Part shown: positions 16,902 through 25,665 of the stretch, piece after piece
How positions within the stretch are numbered: position 1 is the stretch's first letter
Layout: each line of letters begins with the position of its first letter
Assembly (NCBI RefSeq): GCF_000733925.1
Contig: NZ_JPOO01000001.1
Coordinates: 868,001 to 932,000 of the forward strand
Direction: 5' to 3'
DNA: 64,000 nucleotides
Source of the DNA: Arenibacter algicola
GTDB lineage: Bacteria; Bacteroidota; Bacteroidia; Flavobacteriales; Flavobacteriaceae
The notes under the pieces: model-generated
Told to the model about the DNA's origin: nothing
Databases searched by the model: none
The model's input: the letters and a program-made list of their open reading frames with translations, nothing else
Program-made: the position numbers and the translations under genes

Positions 16902-17114
16902 ATGAAAACTTTAGAATTTAAAACAAATATCAATTGTGGTGGGTGTGTATCAAAAGTAACCCCTTTTTTAAACAAACAAGAAGGTGTAGAAAGTTGGGAA
17001 GTAGATACCTCTAATCCTGATAAAATCCTAACCATTGAAAGCGATGGTGCAACCGAAGAAGATGTAAAAACGGTTTTGCAAAAAGTGGGATTTAAGGCCG
17101 AACCTGTAGATTAA
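16902..17114 (+). CDS. HMA-domain metallochaperone-like protein
   Basis: 70-residue single HMA domain: beta strand MKTLEFKTNI, metal loop NCGGC (residues 12-16), then the usual helix-strand pattern ending VGFKAEPVD. CopZ-like proteins of this size deliver Cu+ to CopA, and this gene lies 20 bases after the ATPase, so it is probably its chaperone. The site is NCGGC rather than the common MTCxxC. Confidence 0.85.
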   Translation: MKTLEFKTNINCGGCVSKVTPFLNKQEGVESWEVDTSNPDKILTIESDGATEEDVKTVLQKVGFKAEPVD

Positions 17115-17128
17115 TACGTTTTTTTAAG

Positions 17129-17650
17129 ATGGTCTATATTATAATTTCTGTTGTGATTATTCTTTTTACTGTTCATTTTTATAGAAAAGCGAAACGTCAT
17201 AGTGTAAAGCCATTTCCAGAGCATTGGCACAAATTATTAATGGACAATGTTCAGTTTTATAGAAATCTTTCAAACAATAGGCAGCTAATTTTTCAGCAAA
17301 AAATGATGCAGTTTTTAAGTGAGGTCTATATCGATGGTGTACAGCTTGAACTGGAAGAATTGGATAAGATTTTAATTGCGGCAAGTGCAGTAATACCTGT
17401 TTTTGGCTTCAAAGAATGGCATTACACCAATTTAAGCGGTATCCTTTTATATCCAGATTATTTTAATGAGGATATGCAATTTAGTAGTAAGGATAACGCA
17501 CGGAATATTGGTGGAATAGTTGGGAATGGAAGGTTCGAGAAACAGATGATACTTTCCAAAAAAGCATTGTGTCGCGCCTTTAAAAATACAACGGATAAAA
17601 GTAATACTGGCATACACGAATTTGTGCACCTTATAGATAAGTTGGACGAT
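17129..17650 (+). pseudogene. M90/MtfA-like zinc peptidase, 5' part (split by IS21 element)
   Basis: Codons 1-174 of a membrane-anchored peptidase of the M90 (MtfA) family. An N-terminal helix (YIIISVVIILFTVHFY) precedes the metal site HEFVHLIDKLDD (HExxH type) near the break. The IS21-family element enters straight after GACGAT. Joining base 17650 to 20391 restores one frame of 264 residues ending at 20663. As it stands, translation runs into the element (to 17734) and gives a truncated protein that keeps the HExxH but loses the domain containing later ligands. Confidence 0.9.
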
Positions 17651-17665
17651 TGGATATTCCACTTC

Positions 17666-17872
17666 AAAGTTTACCACTGTTCTGAGCCAATGTTTACCAC
17701 CGATTCCGAAGCAATGTTTACCACTGATTCCTGAGTATAGTTTACCAGAATAATCAGGGCAAAGATTTACAATTTTTCTGATTGATTAGGATTTTTGAAG
17801 ATGGAACTACGCTTTTATAGGCTGACATTCCGGCACAAAGTTTACCAAAAATTCCAAAGCAAAGTTTACCAC
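17666..17872 (+). repeat. Left-end IS21 transposase-binding repeats (period 23-24)
   Basis: Copies of roughly AAAGTTTACCAC begin at 17666, 17689, 17713, 17737, a degenerate one at 17761, then 17837 and 17861. The steps are 23, 24, 24 and 24 bases, then a gap of 76 and a final step of 24. They are probably IstA binding sites and lie upstream of the istA start preferred here (17933). Confidence 0.85.
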
Positions 17873-17932
17873 CAAGGGAATAAATCCATGATGCTGGGGT
17901 ACATTAGGTTGAATAACCAACTCCTTAAAATT

Positions 17933-19513
17933 ATGGCGAATAAAACCCTTGGTATGCAAAAAATTAGACAAATACTATTATTCCTAAAACGAGATGTATC
18001 AGAGCGTAGCATTGCGGAGCAGACTGGTGTCTCCAGGCCTACTATTCATTCCTACCGGGGCATCTTTGAGACCAGTGGATTTGATTATGATACACTTCTT
18101 AAACTTAAAGATCCGGAACTTTATGAATTGGTAAAAACCAAAAAGAAAGGATCGGACCGGACCCCGGATGTCCGTAAACTATATTTTTTGGAACAAGCGG
18201 ATTATTTTATCTCCGAACTAGGGCGCGTCGGGGTAACCAGGCTACTGCTCTGGCAGGAGTATTTAAAAGAATATCCAGAAGGCTTTAGCTACTCTCGTTT
18301 TTGTGAATTATTGGATATCCAGATCAATTTGAAGAGCCCGTCCATGATCTTTAAACATAATCCCGGAGAGCTGCTGGAAATTGATTTTGCAGGTTCTAAG
18401 TTAAGCTATGTGGCCACTTCTACGGGGGAAATTATAGCCTGCCCGGTACTTATAGGCGTACTTCCTTTTAGTGGTTTTGGTTATGCAAAAGCATTACCTG
18501 ATGCTTCCCTTGCCCAGGTAATTCCTGCCCTGAATGATATCTTAAATTATTTTGGCGGGGTTCCACTCAATGCCAGATCCGATAATATGAAACAATGGGT
18601 GGTCCGTAGCTGCAGGTATGAACCTACTTTTCCCCAGGCATTGGAACAATGGGCCCTGCACAACCATATAGGGTTGTTGGCCACAAGGGTAAGGGCTCCA
18701 AAAGATAAGCCATCTGTAGAAAACCAGGTGAAGATCACCTATCGCCGGGTGTATGCCACTATCCGTAACGAAACGTTCTACAGCATCCAAGAGCTGAACC
18801 AAGGGATAAAAAAGGCTTTGGAAGCCCATCATGACATTAACTTCCAGAAGAAGTCTTTTAGCCGAAGGGAGCTCTTTACCGGCCAGGAGCTACCGGCACT
18901 GCAGAGCCTTCCCGAGCATCCATACCAGTTCAATCATCTCACCAGGGCCAAGGTACAAAAGAACTATCATGTGGTAATGGGAGAAGACTGGCATTTTTAT
19001 AGTGTTCCTTACCACCACGTTGGTAAGGAGATAAATATTATTTACGATACAGAATGTGTGGAAATCTATTATCAACTGGAGCGCATTGCCGTGCACCAGC
19101 GTAACTATAAAAAACATGGGATAACCACCCTTTTAGAACATATGCCCGAACATCATCGCAAGATGGCCGTGCAACGTGGATGGACTCCGGATTATTATTT
19201 AAAACAAGCTGCGGACAATGGTCCCCATACCAAAGAATTCTTTGAGAAGCTTATGAAAAGTAAGATTTCCGTGCATCAGGCCTATGGCCCCTTTCTGGGA
19301 ATTATGCGACTGATCAAACAATATGGGGGTCTCCGTGTGGAGGCAGCCTGTAAGCGGGCCCTGACCGGAAACCGGTACAACTACAAAGTGGTAGCCACTA
19401 TCCTAGAAAACAAGATGGACCGGATAGAAGAGAGCCCGCCAGAAAAATCACCCATACCCCATCACGAAAATCTCCGGGGACCACAAGCTTTTGTAAACAA
19501 AATGAAACATTAA
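17933..19513 (+). CDS. istA: IS21 transposase IstA
   Basis: DDE-type integrase-fold transposase, 526 residues from the chosen ATG. An N-terminal helix-turn-helix (RSIAEQTGVSRPTIHSY) binds the end repeats. The catalytic core carries Asp in LEIDFAGSKL, Asp in ARSDNMKQWV and Glu in KPSVENQVKITYRR. An in-frame ATG exists at 17795, but that stretch is made of the terminal repeats, so MANKTLGMQK at 17933 is preferred. It acts with IstB, encoded 17 bases downstream. Confidence 0.93.
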   Translation: MANKTLGMQKIRQILLFLKRDVSERSIAEQTGVSRPTIHSYRGIFETSGFDYDTLLKLKDPELYELVKTKKKGSDRTPDVRKLYFLEQADYFISELGRVGVTRLLLWQEYLKEYPEGFSYSRFCELLDIQINLKSPSMIFKHNPGELLEIDFAGSKLSYVATSTGEIIACPVLIGVLPFSGFGYAKALPDASLAQVIPALNDILNYFGGVPLNARSDNMKQWVVRSCRYEPTFPQALEQWALHNHIGLLATRVRAPKDKPSVENQVKITYRRVYATIRNETFYSIQELNQGIKKALEAHHDINFQKKSFSRRELFTGQELPALQSLPEHPYQFNHLTRAKVQKNYHVVMGEDWHFYSVPYHHVGKEINIIYDTECVEIYYQLERIAVHQRNYKKHGITTLLEHMPEHHRKMAVQRGWTPDYYLKQAADNGPHTKEFFEKLMKSKISVHQAYGPFLGIMRLIKQYGGLRVEAACKRALTGNRYNYKVVATILENKMDRIEESPPEKSPIPHHENLRGPQAFVNKMKH

Positions 19514-19530
19514 TTAATAATCTTTGAAAG

Positions 19531-20256
19531 ATGAACACAGCAACAACTTTACAACAATTACAGGGCCTAAGGCTTGCCGGAATGGCCAAGCGGTATCAAA
19601 CCCTACTAAGCCTGCCCACACATCAGCAGGAGGATGCCCACACCATTCTGGCCCTGATGTGCCAGGCAGAACAAGAGTATCGTAGGGACAAGCAGACCGA
19701 GCGATTGCTCAAGGCCGGGAAACTTCGCTATCGGGCCAACATGGAAGAAATTATCTGTAACCCGGAAAGGGGAATTACAAAAGAGACCCTATTACAGTTA
19801 GCTGAAGGACACTATCTGGAAAAAGGACAGAATTTACTGATCCAAGGCCAGACCGGAACCGGAAAATCCTTCCTGGCCTGTGCACTGGGGCGCTCCGCCT
19901 GTCTTATGGGATATAAGACCCTATACCTATCGATGAACAAATTTTTAGAGACTATTGCACAATCCAGGATCGATGGCACTTACTTAAAACTCATCAAACA
20001 GTTGACGGCAAAAAAGCTGATCATCCTGGATGATTTTGGTCTGAAACCCTTATCCGGCGATGCTAAACTGACCTTATTGGATCTGTTGGAAGATCGTTAT
20101 GGCATAGGGTCGGTGATCATAACCTCTCAACTGCCCTTTGACCATTTTTACGCGTTCTTGGATCAGCCGACTTTAGCCGAGGCCATACTTGACAGATTGT
20201 CAGCAGCTGCACATAAAATAGAACTTAAAGGGGAATCTTTAAGAAAAAGAAAATAA
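19531..20256 (+). CDS. istB: IS21 helper ATPase IstB
   Basis: AAA+ ATPase of 241 residues related to DnaA/DnaC that selects target DNA and activates IstA. Walker A is GQTGTGKSFLAC (about residues 107-118) and Walker B is LIILDDFG (about 164-171). A sensor-type arginine patch lies toward the C-terminus (ILDRLSAAAHKIELKGESLR). It is intact in length and motifs. It follows istA directly and ends about 130 bases from the right terminus. Confidence 0.93.
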   Translation: MNTATTLQQLQGLRLAGMAKRYQTLLSLPTHQQEDAHTILALMCQAEQEYRRDKQTERLLKAGKLRYRANMEEIICNPERGITKETLLQLAEGHYLEKGQNLLIQGQTGTGKSFLACALGRSACLMGYKTLYLSMNKFLETIAQSRIDGTYLKLIKQLTAKKLIILDDFGLKPLSGDAKLTLLDLLEDRYGIGSVIITSQLPFDHFYAFLDQPTLAEAILDRLSAAAHKIELKGESLRKRK

Positions 20257-20310
20257 TGTTGTATAATTGATTTTTATAACCGTTCCCGCGGTGGAAAAAA
20301 GTGATGTAAA

Positions 20311-20370
20311 CTGGTAAACTTACGCCAGGAATTTACTGGTAAACTTTAGAGCGGAATGGTGGTAAACTTT
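20311..20370 (-). repeat. Right-end IS21 transposase-binding repeats
   Basis: Three copies of the complement of AAAGTTTACCAC occupy 20311-20322, 20336-20347 and 20359-20370, spaced 25 and 23 bases. They are in inverted orientation to the left-end array and end 14 bases before the element boundary. Confidence 0.85.
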
Positions 20371-20384
20371 CCTCGGAATATCCA

Positions 20385-20663
20385 GACGATAGAACAGACG
20401 GTGTGCCAGAGCGGCTAATGGAACATCAATATGCCATACCTTGGTTAAACTTAATCCATAAAGAAATGGAAGCGATAAATGATAACCACTCTGATATTAG
20501 AAAGTATGGAGGCACCAATCAAGCCGAATTCTTTGCTGTAGCTTCGGAATACTTTTTTGAACGTCCGGACTTGCTTAAAAAGAAACATCCTGAATTATAC
20601 AGGATGTTGAGTGAATGTTTTAATCAAAATTTGAGAGGTAATGTTTCACATTACAAAATATAA
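20385..20663 (+). pseudogene. M90/MtfA-like zinc peptidase, 3' part
   Basis: Continuation of the peptidase broken at 17650. After the duplicated GACGAT the frame reads RTDGVPERLMEHQYAIPWLN and then NQAEFFAVASEYFFERPD, the second conserved block of M90 proteins, where the late Glu ligand lies. It stops at 20663. Alone it has no start and no HExxH motif, so it is a remnant. Excising the insertion would restore a full gene. Confidence 0.9.
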
Positions 20664-20675
20664 TGATAATTTCTT

Positions 20676-20710
20676 TGCACAACCTGTGCATCTCAATTTT
20701 TGTATCTTTG
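20676..20710 (+). promoter_or_regulatory. Operator-like palindrome and -7 box ahead of the CzcA-TolC locus
   Basis: TGCACA-ACC-TGTGCA (20676-20690) is a perfect 6-bp inverted repeat. It is followed at 20703-20710 by TATCTTTG, a full TAnnTTTG -7 box, 9 bases before the next ATG. Placement over the spacer suggests repressor control of this efflux operon. Confidence 0.5.
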
Positions 20711-20719
20711 TGAAACTTT

Positions 20720-21115
20720 ATGAAAATATTCTTTTCCATATCAATGTCTATTTTATTCTTTTTTCAGGGAATTAGCATTGATATGGACTTTTGTGGACCA
20801 ATTAAAGAAATTTCAAGCATTATTGCCCATTACCAAGACCATAAAATTTATGGCGACTCTTTCCTTGAGTATGTAGTTGAAGATTACATTGACAATGATG
20901 CAAAAAGTGAAGGGCATCATGATAACCCAGATAAGGAAAATACACCAATCCATTCCCATCAGCAATGTTGTCACCCTTTAGTGTTAATGATCGAGAACAA
21001 CAATTTGGCTTCAATTAATCAATTAAAGTTTGAAAGCACAAAACAGGTTATCTTACATAAAGTAAACTTCACTTCCAGATATCTGGAATCCCTTTTCCAA
21101 CCCCCTAAAGTATAA
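20720..21115 (+). CDS. Exported His/Cys-containing small protein upstream of the RND pump
   Basis: 131 residues with an N-terminal hydrophobic signal (FFSISMSILFFFQGISI). An acidic/histidine middle (EGHHDNPDKENTPIHSHQQCCHP) and a short C-terminus ending LFQPPKV follow. I do not recognise a named family. The His and CC residues suggest periplasmic metal binding. Small exported proteins with a C-terminal PP motif also precede two other operons here (38216 and 49622). It is probably first in the transcript that continues to the pump 118 bases on. Confidence 0.6.
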   Translation: MKIFFSISMSILFFFQGISIDMDFCGPIKEISSIIAHYQDHKIYGDSFLEYVVEDYIDNDAKSEGHHDNPDKENTPIHSHQQCCHPLVLMIENNNLASINQLKFESTKQVILHKVNFTSRYLESLFQPPKV

Positions 21116-21233
21116 TTCAGTTTTTTTGAGGATTGCTATATCCTAAAGTGATGCTTCTCAAGGTAGGCATTGCTTTATAAATACGTTGCGTCTATTCGCA
21201 CCGTAAGTTTTAAACTGAATTAATACATTTTCT

Positions 21234-24200
21234 ATGATTAACAAAATCATTTCATTTTCCATCAATAATAAATTTATTATTGGCTTATTTATAGTGGCAT
21301 TGGTTGGTACGGGCATTTGGTCTATGGCCACTATAAACCTAGGTTCCGTACCCGATATAACAAACAACCAAGTACAGGTAATAACCGTGGCCCCAAATTT
21401 AGGTACTGAAGATATTGAGCAATTTGTTACCTATCCCGTAGAATTGGCAATGGCCAATCTCCCTGACGTTATCGAGCTGCGTTCAGTATCCCGTTTTGGG
21501 CTGTCCGTGGTCACCATTGTCTTTAAGGACGAGGCGGGCACCTATCTTCCCCGGCAATTGGTACAAGAAAAATTAACCGAAGTTGCCGGAGAAATCCCCG
21601 AAGGTTTTGGCTCACCTTTTATGGCGCCCATAACAACAGGTCTAGGCGAAATTTTTCAATATACCTTAAAAGTAAAAGAAGGCTATGAAGACAAATATGA
21701 CGCCATGGAGCTTCGCACCATCCAAGATTGGATTGTAAAACGCCAAATGGCTTTAGTGCCAGGCGTAGTCGAGGTCAATGCCTTTGGAGGTTATGTAAAA
21801 CAATACGAAGTTGCCATAAATCCTGATAAACTAAAAAGTTTTGGCATTACAATGAATCAGGTTTTTGAAGCCCTAAAAGTGAACAATGCCAATACGGGTG
21901 GTGCTTACATTGAAAAAAACCACCAAGCCAATTTCATTCGCGGAGAAGGCTTGGCACGTAGCCTTGAAGATTTGGAAAACACTGTCGTTACCACGCAAAA
22001 CGGAAGTCCAGTTTTGGTTAGGGATGTTGCCGAAAAAGTGGGTTACGGAAATCAAGTGCGTTATGGTGCATTTACCCAAGACGGCCACGAATCTGTAGGC
22101 GGACAGATTTTGATGCTTAAAGGCGAAAGCCCTGGTACTGTGATTGAAAATGTACAAAGCCGTATTGATGAAATACAAAAATCCTTGCCGGAAGGTGTAT
22201 ATATAGCACCGTTTTTAAGCCGAAGCGAATTGATTGGAAGAACCACGAGTACCGTAGAAAAAAACCTGATTGAAGGCTCACTGATTGTAATTTTTGTCCT
22301 AGTGCTATTGTTGGGAAGTTTCCGTGGTGGTTTGATTACGGCTTCGGTAATCCCTTTATCATTGCTCTTCGCATTTATTTTGATGAAACAATTTGGGGTG
22401 TGGGCAAATTTAATGTCCTTGGGAGCAATTGACTTTGGAATCATCGTGGATGGCGCTGTAATTATTGTGGAAGGCATGGTTTTCCATATCCATCAACGGA
22501 TGAAAAAAACCACAACTGCTATTGAACAAGCTGAAATGGATGAAATAGCATACGATTCGGCAAGTACAATGATGAATTCTGCATTTTTTGGACAGTTGAT
22601 TATCCTTATAGTGTTTACCCCTATTCTCTTTTTGACTGGTATTGAAGGAAAAATGTTCCGCCCAATGGCTTTTACTTTTGGATTTGCAGTATTGGGGGCG
22701 ATTATCCTTTGTCTTACTTACGTCCCAATGATTTCGTCGATGTTCTTGAAACCAGCAAAGAACCAAGACGGTTGGTTTGCCAAGTTTGAAAATAAAATAG
22801 ATAGGTTCAGCGATAAAATAATGTCGGGTCTAAACAAAGCGTACGTGCCATTGCTCAATTTTGCACTTCGTTTCAAGGCTGGTGTGGTTATAGGCGCAGT
22901 TACCCTACTATTAATCGCAGGATTTATCTTTAGCAATATGGGTGGCGAATTTATCCCAAAATTTGATGAAGGCGATATTGCTTTTCAAGCATTGATAAAA
23001 CCAGGTAGCAGCCTTACAGAATCCATCGAGGCTTCAAAAAAACTTCAAAATTTAATAAATGAATTTCCAGAGGTAAAAACGGTAGTTTCAAGGATTGGGG
23101 TTGCCGAAATCCCAACCGACCCAATGCCTATGGACATTGCGGATAGTTACATTATTCTTGAAAAAGATAAGAGCAAATGGACTTCCGCAGAAAGCAAAGA
23201 AGAACTCATAGAAAAAATACAGGAAAGAATTTCAGTTGTTCCTGGTGTAAATTTCGTGTTTACCCAACCTGTGGAACTTCGTTTTAATGAATTGCTTACA
23301 GGTGTCCGTGAGGACGTGGCCATTAAATTGTATGGGGAAGATTTGGGCGTTTTGGCAGATAAGGTGCAGGAAATTGCTGCGGTCATCAGAACCGTTCCAG
23401 GTGCTGCGGATCTTAATGTGGAGGCAACAAGCGGTTTACCTCAAATGACGGTGGAATACAACCGTGCTAAAATGGCCCAGTATGGTGTAACCATTGACAA
23501 ATTGAATGATTATGTAAGTGCTGCCTTTGCAGGCGAACAAGCGAGCGTCATTTTTGAAGGTGAAAAACGATTCGATGTGGTTATTCGGTTGGCAAAGCAA
23601 TTTAGACAAGATATCAATAACCTTAAAAATCTTTACATAGACCTGCCAAACGGAGCACAAGTACCATTGAAGGAAGTGGCGGATATCAGTTATAAACCAG
23701 GACCCATGCAAATCTCAAGGGACAACACTTACCGTCGTATTTCGGTGGGCGTAAATGTACGTGGCCGTGATGTAAAATCAATGGTAGAGGAAATCCAACA
23801 AAAACTCGATGAACAAGTGAAATTACCGCCTGGGTATTATATAACCTATGGTGGCTCCTTTGAAAATTTACAGCGAGCATCAGACCGATTAATGATTGTA
23901 GTGCCAATTGCACTTTTCTTAATTTTCATATTGCTTTATTTTGCCTTGAGTTCGTTTTCGCAATCGGTTATGATTTATATGGCAGTGCCTTTGGCGGCCA
24001 TTGGTGGCGTATTTGCCCTTTGGATAAGGGGAATGCCATTTAGTATATCCGCAGGTGTCGGTTTTATTGTGCTCTTTGGAGTTGCGGTTTTAAACGGCTT
24101 GGTACTGATAAACAAATTCAATGAATTAAAAGAAAGTGGAATGACAAAGATAAAAGACAGAATATACGAAGCCACCCACGAGCGTTTACGCCCTATTTTG

Positions 24201-25649
24201 TTGACGGCAACCGCGGCCATTATGGGCTTTATTCCGATGGCGGTTTCCACCTCTGGTGGCGCGGAAGTGCAACGGCCATTGGCAACTGTGGTTATTGGTG
24301 GTTTGATTTCCGCAACGTTTTTGACCCTTGTTGTGATTCCAGTATTATACTATTGGCTGGAATCACGAAAAGAAAAGAAAGAAAATGGCGAAAATGCAAG
24401 TTACATTAAAACATCAACCAATATTGTAACCGTATTATTGATGGTTGGTGGTTTGATGGCTCCTGGAACTGCGCTTGCCCAGGACATCAATCAAGATGGT
24501 GCAATCCCAACAACCTTGACCATTGATGAGGCCATTGCTATGGCTAAACAGAATTATCCATCGCTTAAGGAAAGTCAGGCATTTATTGAACGTGAAAAGG
24601 CACTAAAGGGAACGAGTTTTGACCTTGGTAGCACTCAAGTTTTCATTGGTAAAGAAGAATATGGAAATAATCTTCCTGGAGTGCAGACAACCGTTGGTGT
24701 GCAACAGGGCAACATTGATTTGCTTTCCGGTTTTTCAAAATCGAAGTTTTACAAAGAGCGTATTGTCTTGGGAGAAAAGTTTTATGTGGCCAGCGAGCAA
24801 CAGTTGGTGCGTAATGTGATGCAGGCCTATGACCAAATTAATTATTACAAGGCACAGTTGCGTTTTGCAGACCAATTGGACAGTATTTATGCCAATTTTA
24901 AGACCGCTGCCCAACTTCGGTATGATACGGGAGAAACAGGTAAGTTGGAATTTATTTCAGCCTCTTCCGAATTTCAACAGATTCAGGTATTAAGGCAACA
25001 AGCCTTTGAGGATATTGAAATTGCAAAACGCGGCTTAAAACAATATTTGGGAACGGACGAAGCTATTGAGACCATTAGTGAACCATATAAAACATTGGAA
25101 TTTATAGCGACATGGGATGCCACTTCGGTGGACAATAACCCAATGTTGCAATATGCCTTGCAAAATGCCGAAGTAAGTAAAGCAAACGTGGATGTTGAGA
25201 AATCACAATTCCTGCCGAAATTCAGTTTAACTTATGGAAGGCAGGTTGTCGATGAAGTGTCAGGCTTCAACACCTATCAAGCGGGTATTGGCATTCCGTT
25301 GTGGTTTTTTCCGCAAAAATCAAGGGTAAAGGCTGCCAAGGCAGACGCAATGGTAGCAGAGAATCAATATTTGGAGCAAAGGGCGGTTACGGAAAGTCGC
25401 GTGTCGCAGCTGACCAAATCCCTTGAAAAAACAAAAAAGATTTTACAATATTATGAAGAAGGCGCACTATTGTTGGCAGAAGAACAGATTGTAACAGCGC
25501 AATTGGCATCCAAGGAAGGCGAAATAGATTATGTCAATTACATCACGATTCTCAACAGTGCCATCCGCATTAAACAAAATCATTTGCAATACATAAACCA
25601 GTTTAACCAACAATCCATTGAGATACAATATCAATTGGGCAATTTATAA
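21234..25649 (+). CDS. czcA: CzcA/CusA-family heavy-metal RND pump fused to a TolC-type channel
   Basis: 1471-residue fusion. Residues 1 to about 1045 form a heavy-metal-efflux RND proton antiporter (INLGSVPDITNNQVQV start, the LGAIDFGIIVDGAVIIVE helix-4 motif with proton-relay acids, two porter domains). From about 1050 there is a hydrophobic signal-like stretch (TVLLMVGGLMAPGTALAQD), followed by a TolC/CzcC outer-membrane factor domain. The export signal and AxA-type site inside the chain suggest cleavage into two proteins. The metal could be Cu/Ag or Zn/Co/Cd; the sequence does not settle it. The adaptor gene follows immediately. Confidence 0.92.
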   Translation: MINKIISFSINNKFIIGLFIVALVGTGIWSMATINLGSVPDITNNQVQVITVAPNLGTEDIEQFVTYPVELAMANLPDVIELRSVSRFGLSVVTIVFKDEAGTYLPRQLVQEKLTEVAGEIPEGFGSPFMAPITTGLGEIFQYTLKVKEGYEDKYDAMELRTIQDWIVKRQMALVPGVVEVNAFGGYVKQYEVAINPDKLKSFGITMNQVFEALKVNNANTGGAYIEKNHQANFIRGEGLARSLEDLENTVVTTQNGSPVLVRDVAEKVGYGNQVRYGAFTQDGHESVGGQILMLKGESPGTVIENVQSRIDEIQKSLPEGVYIAPFLSRSELIGRTTSTVEKNLIEGSLIVIFVLVLLLGSFRGGLITASVIPLSLLFAFILMKQFGVWANLMSLGAIDFGIIVDGAVIIVEGMVFHIHQRMKKTTTAIEQAEMDEIAYDSASTMMNSAFFGQLIILIVFTPILFLTGIEGKMFRPMAFTFGFAVLGAIILCLTYVPMISSMFLKPAKNQDGWFAKFENKIDRFSDKIMSGLNKAYVPLLNFALRFKAGVVIGAVTLLLIAGFIFSNMGGEFIPKFDEGDIAFQALIKPGSSLTESIEASKKLQNLINEFPEVKTVVSRIGVAEIPTDPMPMDIADSYIILEKDKSKWTSAESKEELIEKIQERISVVPGVNFVFTQPVELRFNELLTGVREDVAIKLYGEDLGVLADKVQEIAAVIRTVPGAADLNVEATSGLPQMTVEYNRAKMAQYGVTIDKLNDYVSAAFAGEQASVIFEGEKRFDVVIRLAKQFRQDINNLKNLYIDLPNGAQVPLKEVADISYKPGPMQISRDNTYRRISVGVNVRGRDVKSMVEEIQQKLDEQVKLPPGYYITYGGSFENLQRASDRLMIVVPIALFLIFILLYFALSSFSQSVMIYMAVPLAAIGGVFALWIRGMPFSISAGVGFIVLFGVAVLNGLVLINKFNELKESGMTKIKDRIYEATHERLRPILLTATAAIMGFIPMAVSTSGGAEVQRPLATVVIGGLISATFLTLVVIPVLYYWLESRKEKKENGENASYIKTSTNIVTVLLMVGGLMAPGTALAQDINQDGAIPTTLTIDEAIAMAKQNYPSLKESQAFIEREKALKGTSFDLGSTQVFIGKEEYGNNLPGVQTTVGVQQGNIDLLSGFSKSKFYKERIVLGEKFYVASEQQLVRNVMQAYDQINYYKAQLRFADQLDSIYANFKTAAQLRYDTGETGKLEFISASSEFQQIQVLRQQAFEDIEIAKRGLKQYLGTDEAIETISEPYKTLEFIATWDATSVDNNPMLQYALQNAEVSKANVDVEKSQFLPKFSLTYGRQVVDEVSGFNTYQAGIGIPLWFFPQKSRVKAAKADAMVAENQYLEQRAVTESRVSQLTKSLEKTKKILQYYEEGALLLAEEQIVTAQLASKEGEIDYVNYITILNSAIRIKQNHLQYINQFNQQSIEIQYQLGNL

Positions 25650-25665
25650 TCTTAAAAAAAGAATA

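Larger units (their letters stand above)
17651..20384 (+). mobile_element. IS21-family insertion sequence, complete
   Basis: 2734-bp element with istA and istB. The termini are inverted repeats: left TGGATATTCC followed by AAAGTTTACCAC, and the same words on the complement at the right end. A 6-bp target duplication GACGAT lies at 17645-17650 and 20385-20390. Direct 12-bp motif copies sit inside both ends, as usual for IS21. Both genes are open and the duplication is perfect, so insertion into the peptidase gene looks recent. Confidence 0.95.

Noticed and set aside
17666..17872. CRISPR-like array
   Set aside because: Regular 23-24 base spacing of a 12-bp motif, but the spacers are too short and they sit in an IS21 terminus. 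No cas genes.
17795..17932. Longer N-terminus for IstA
   Set aside because: The extension is translated from the transposase-binding repeats of the element end, so the ATG at 17933 was preferred.
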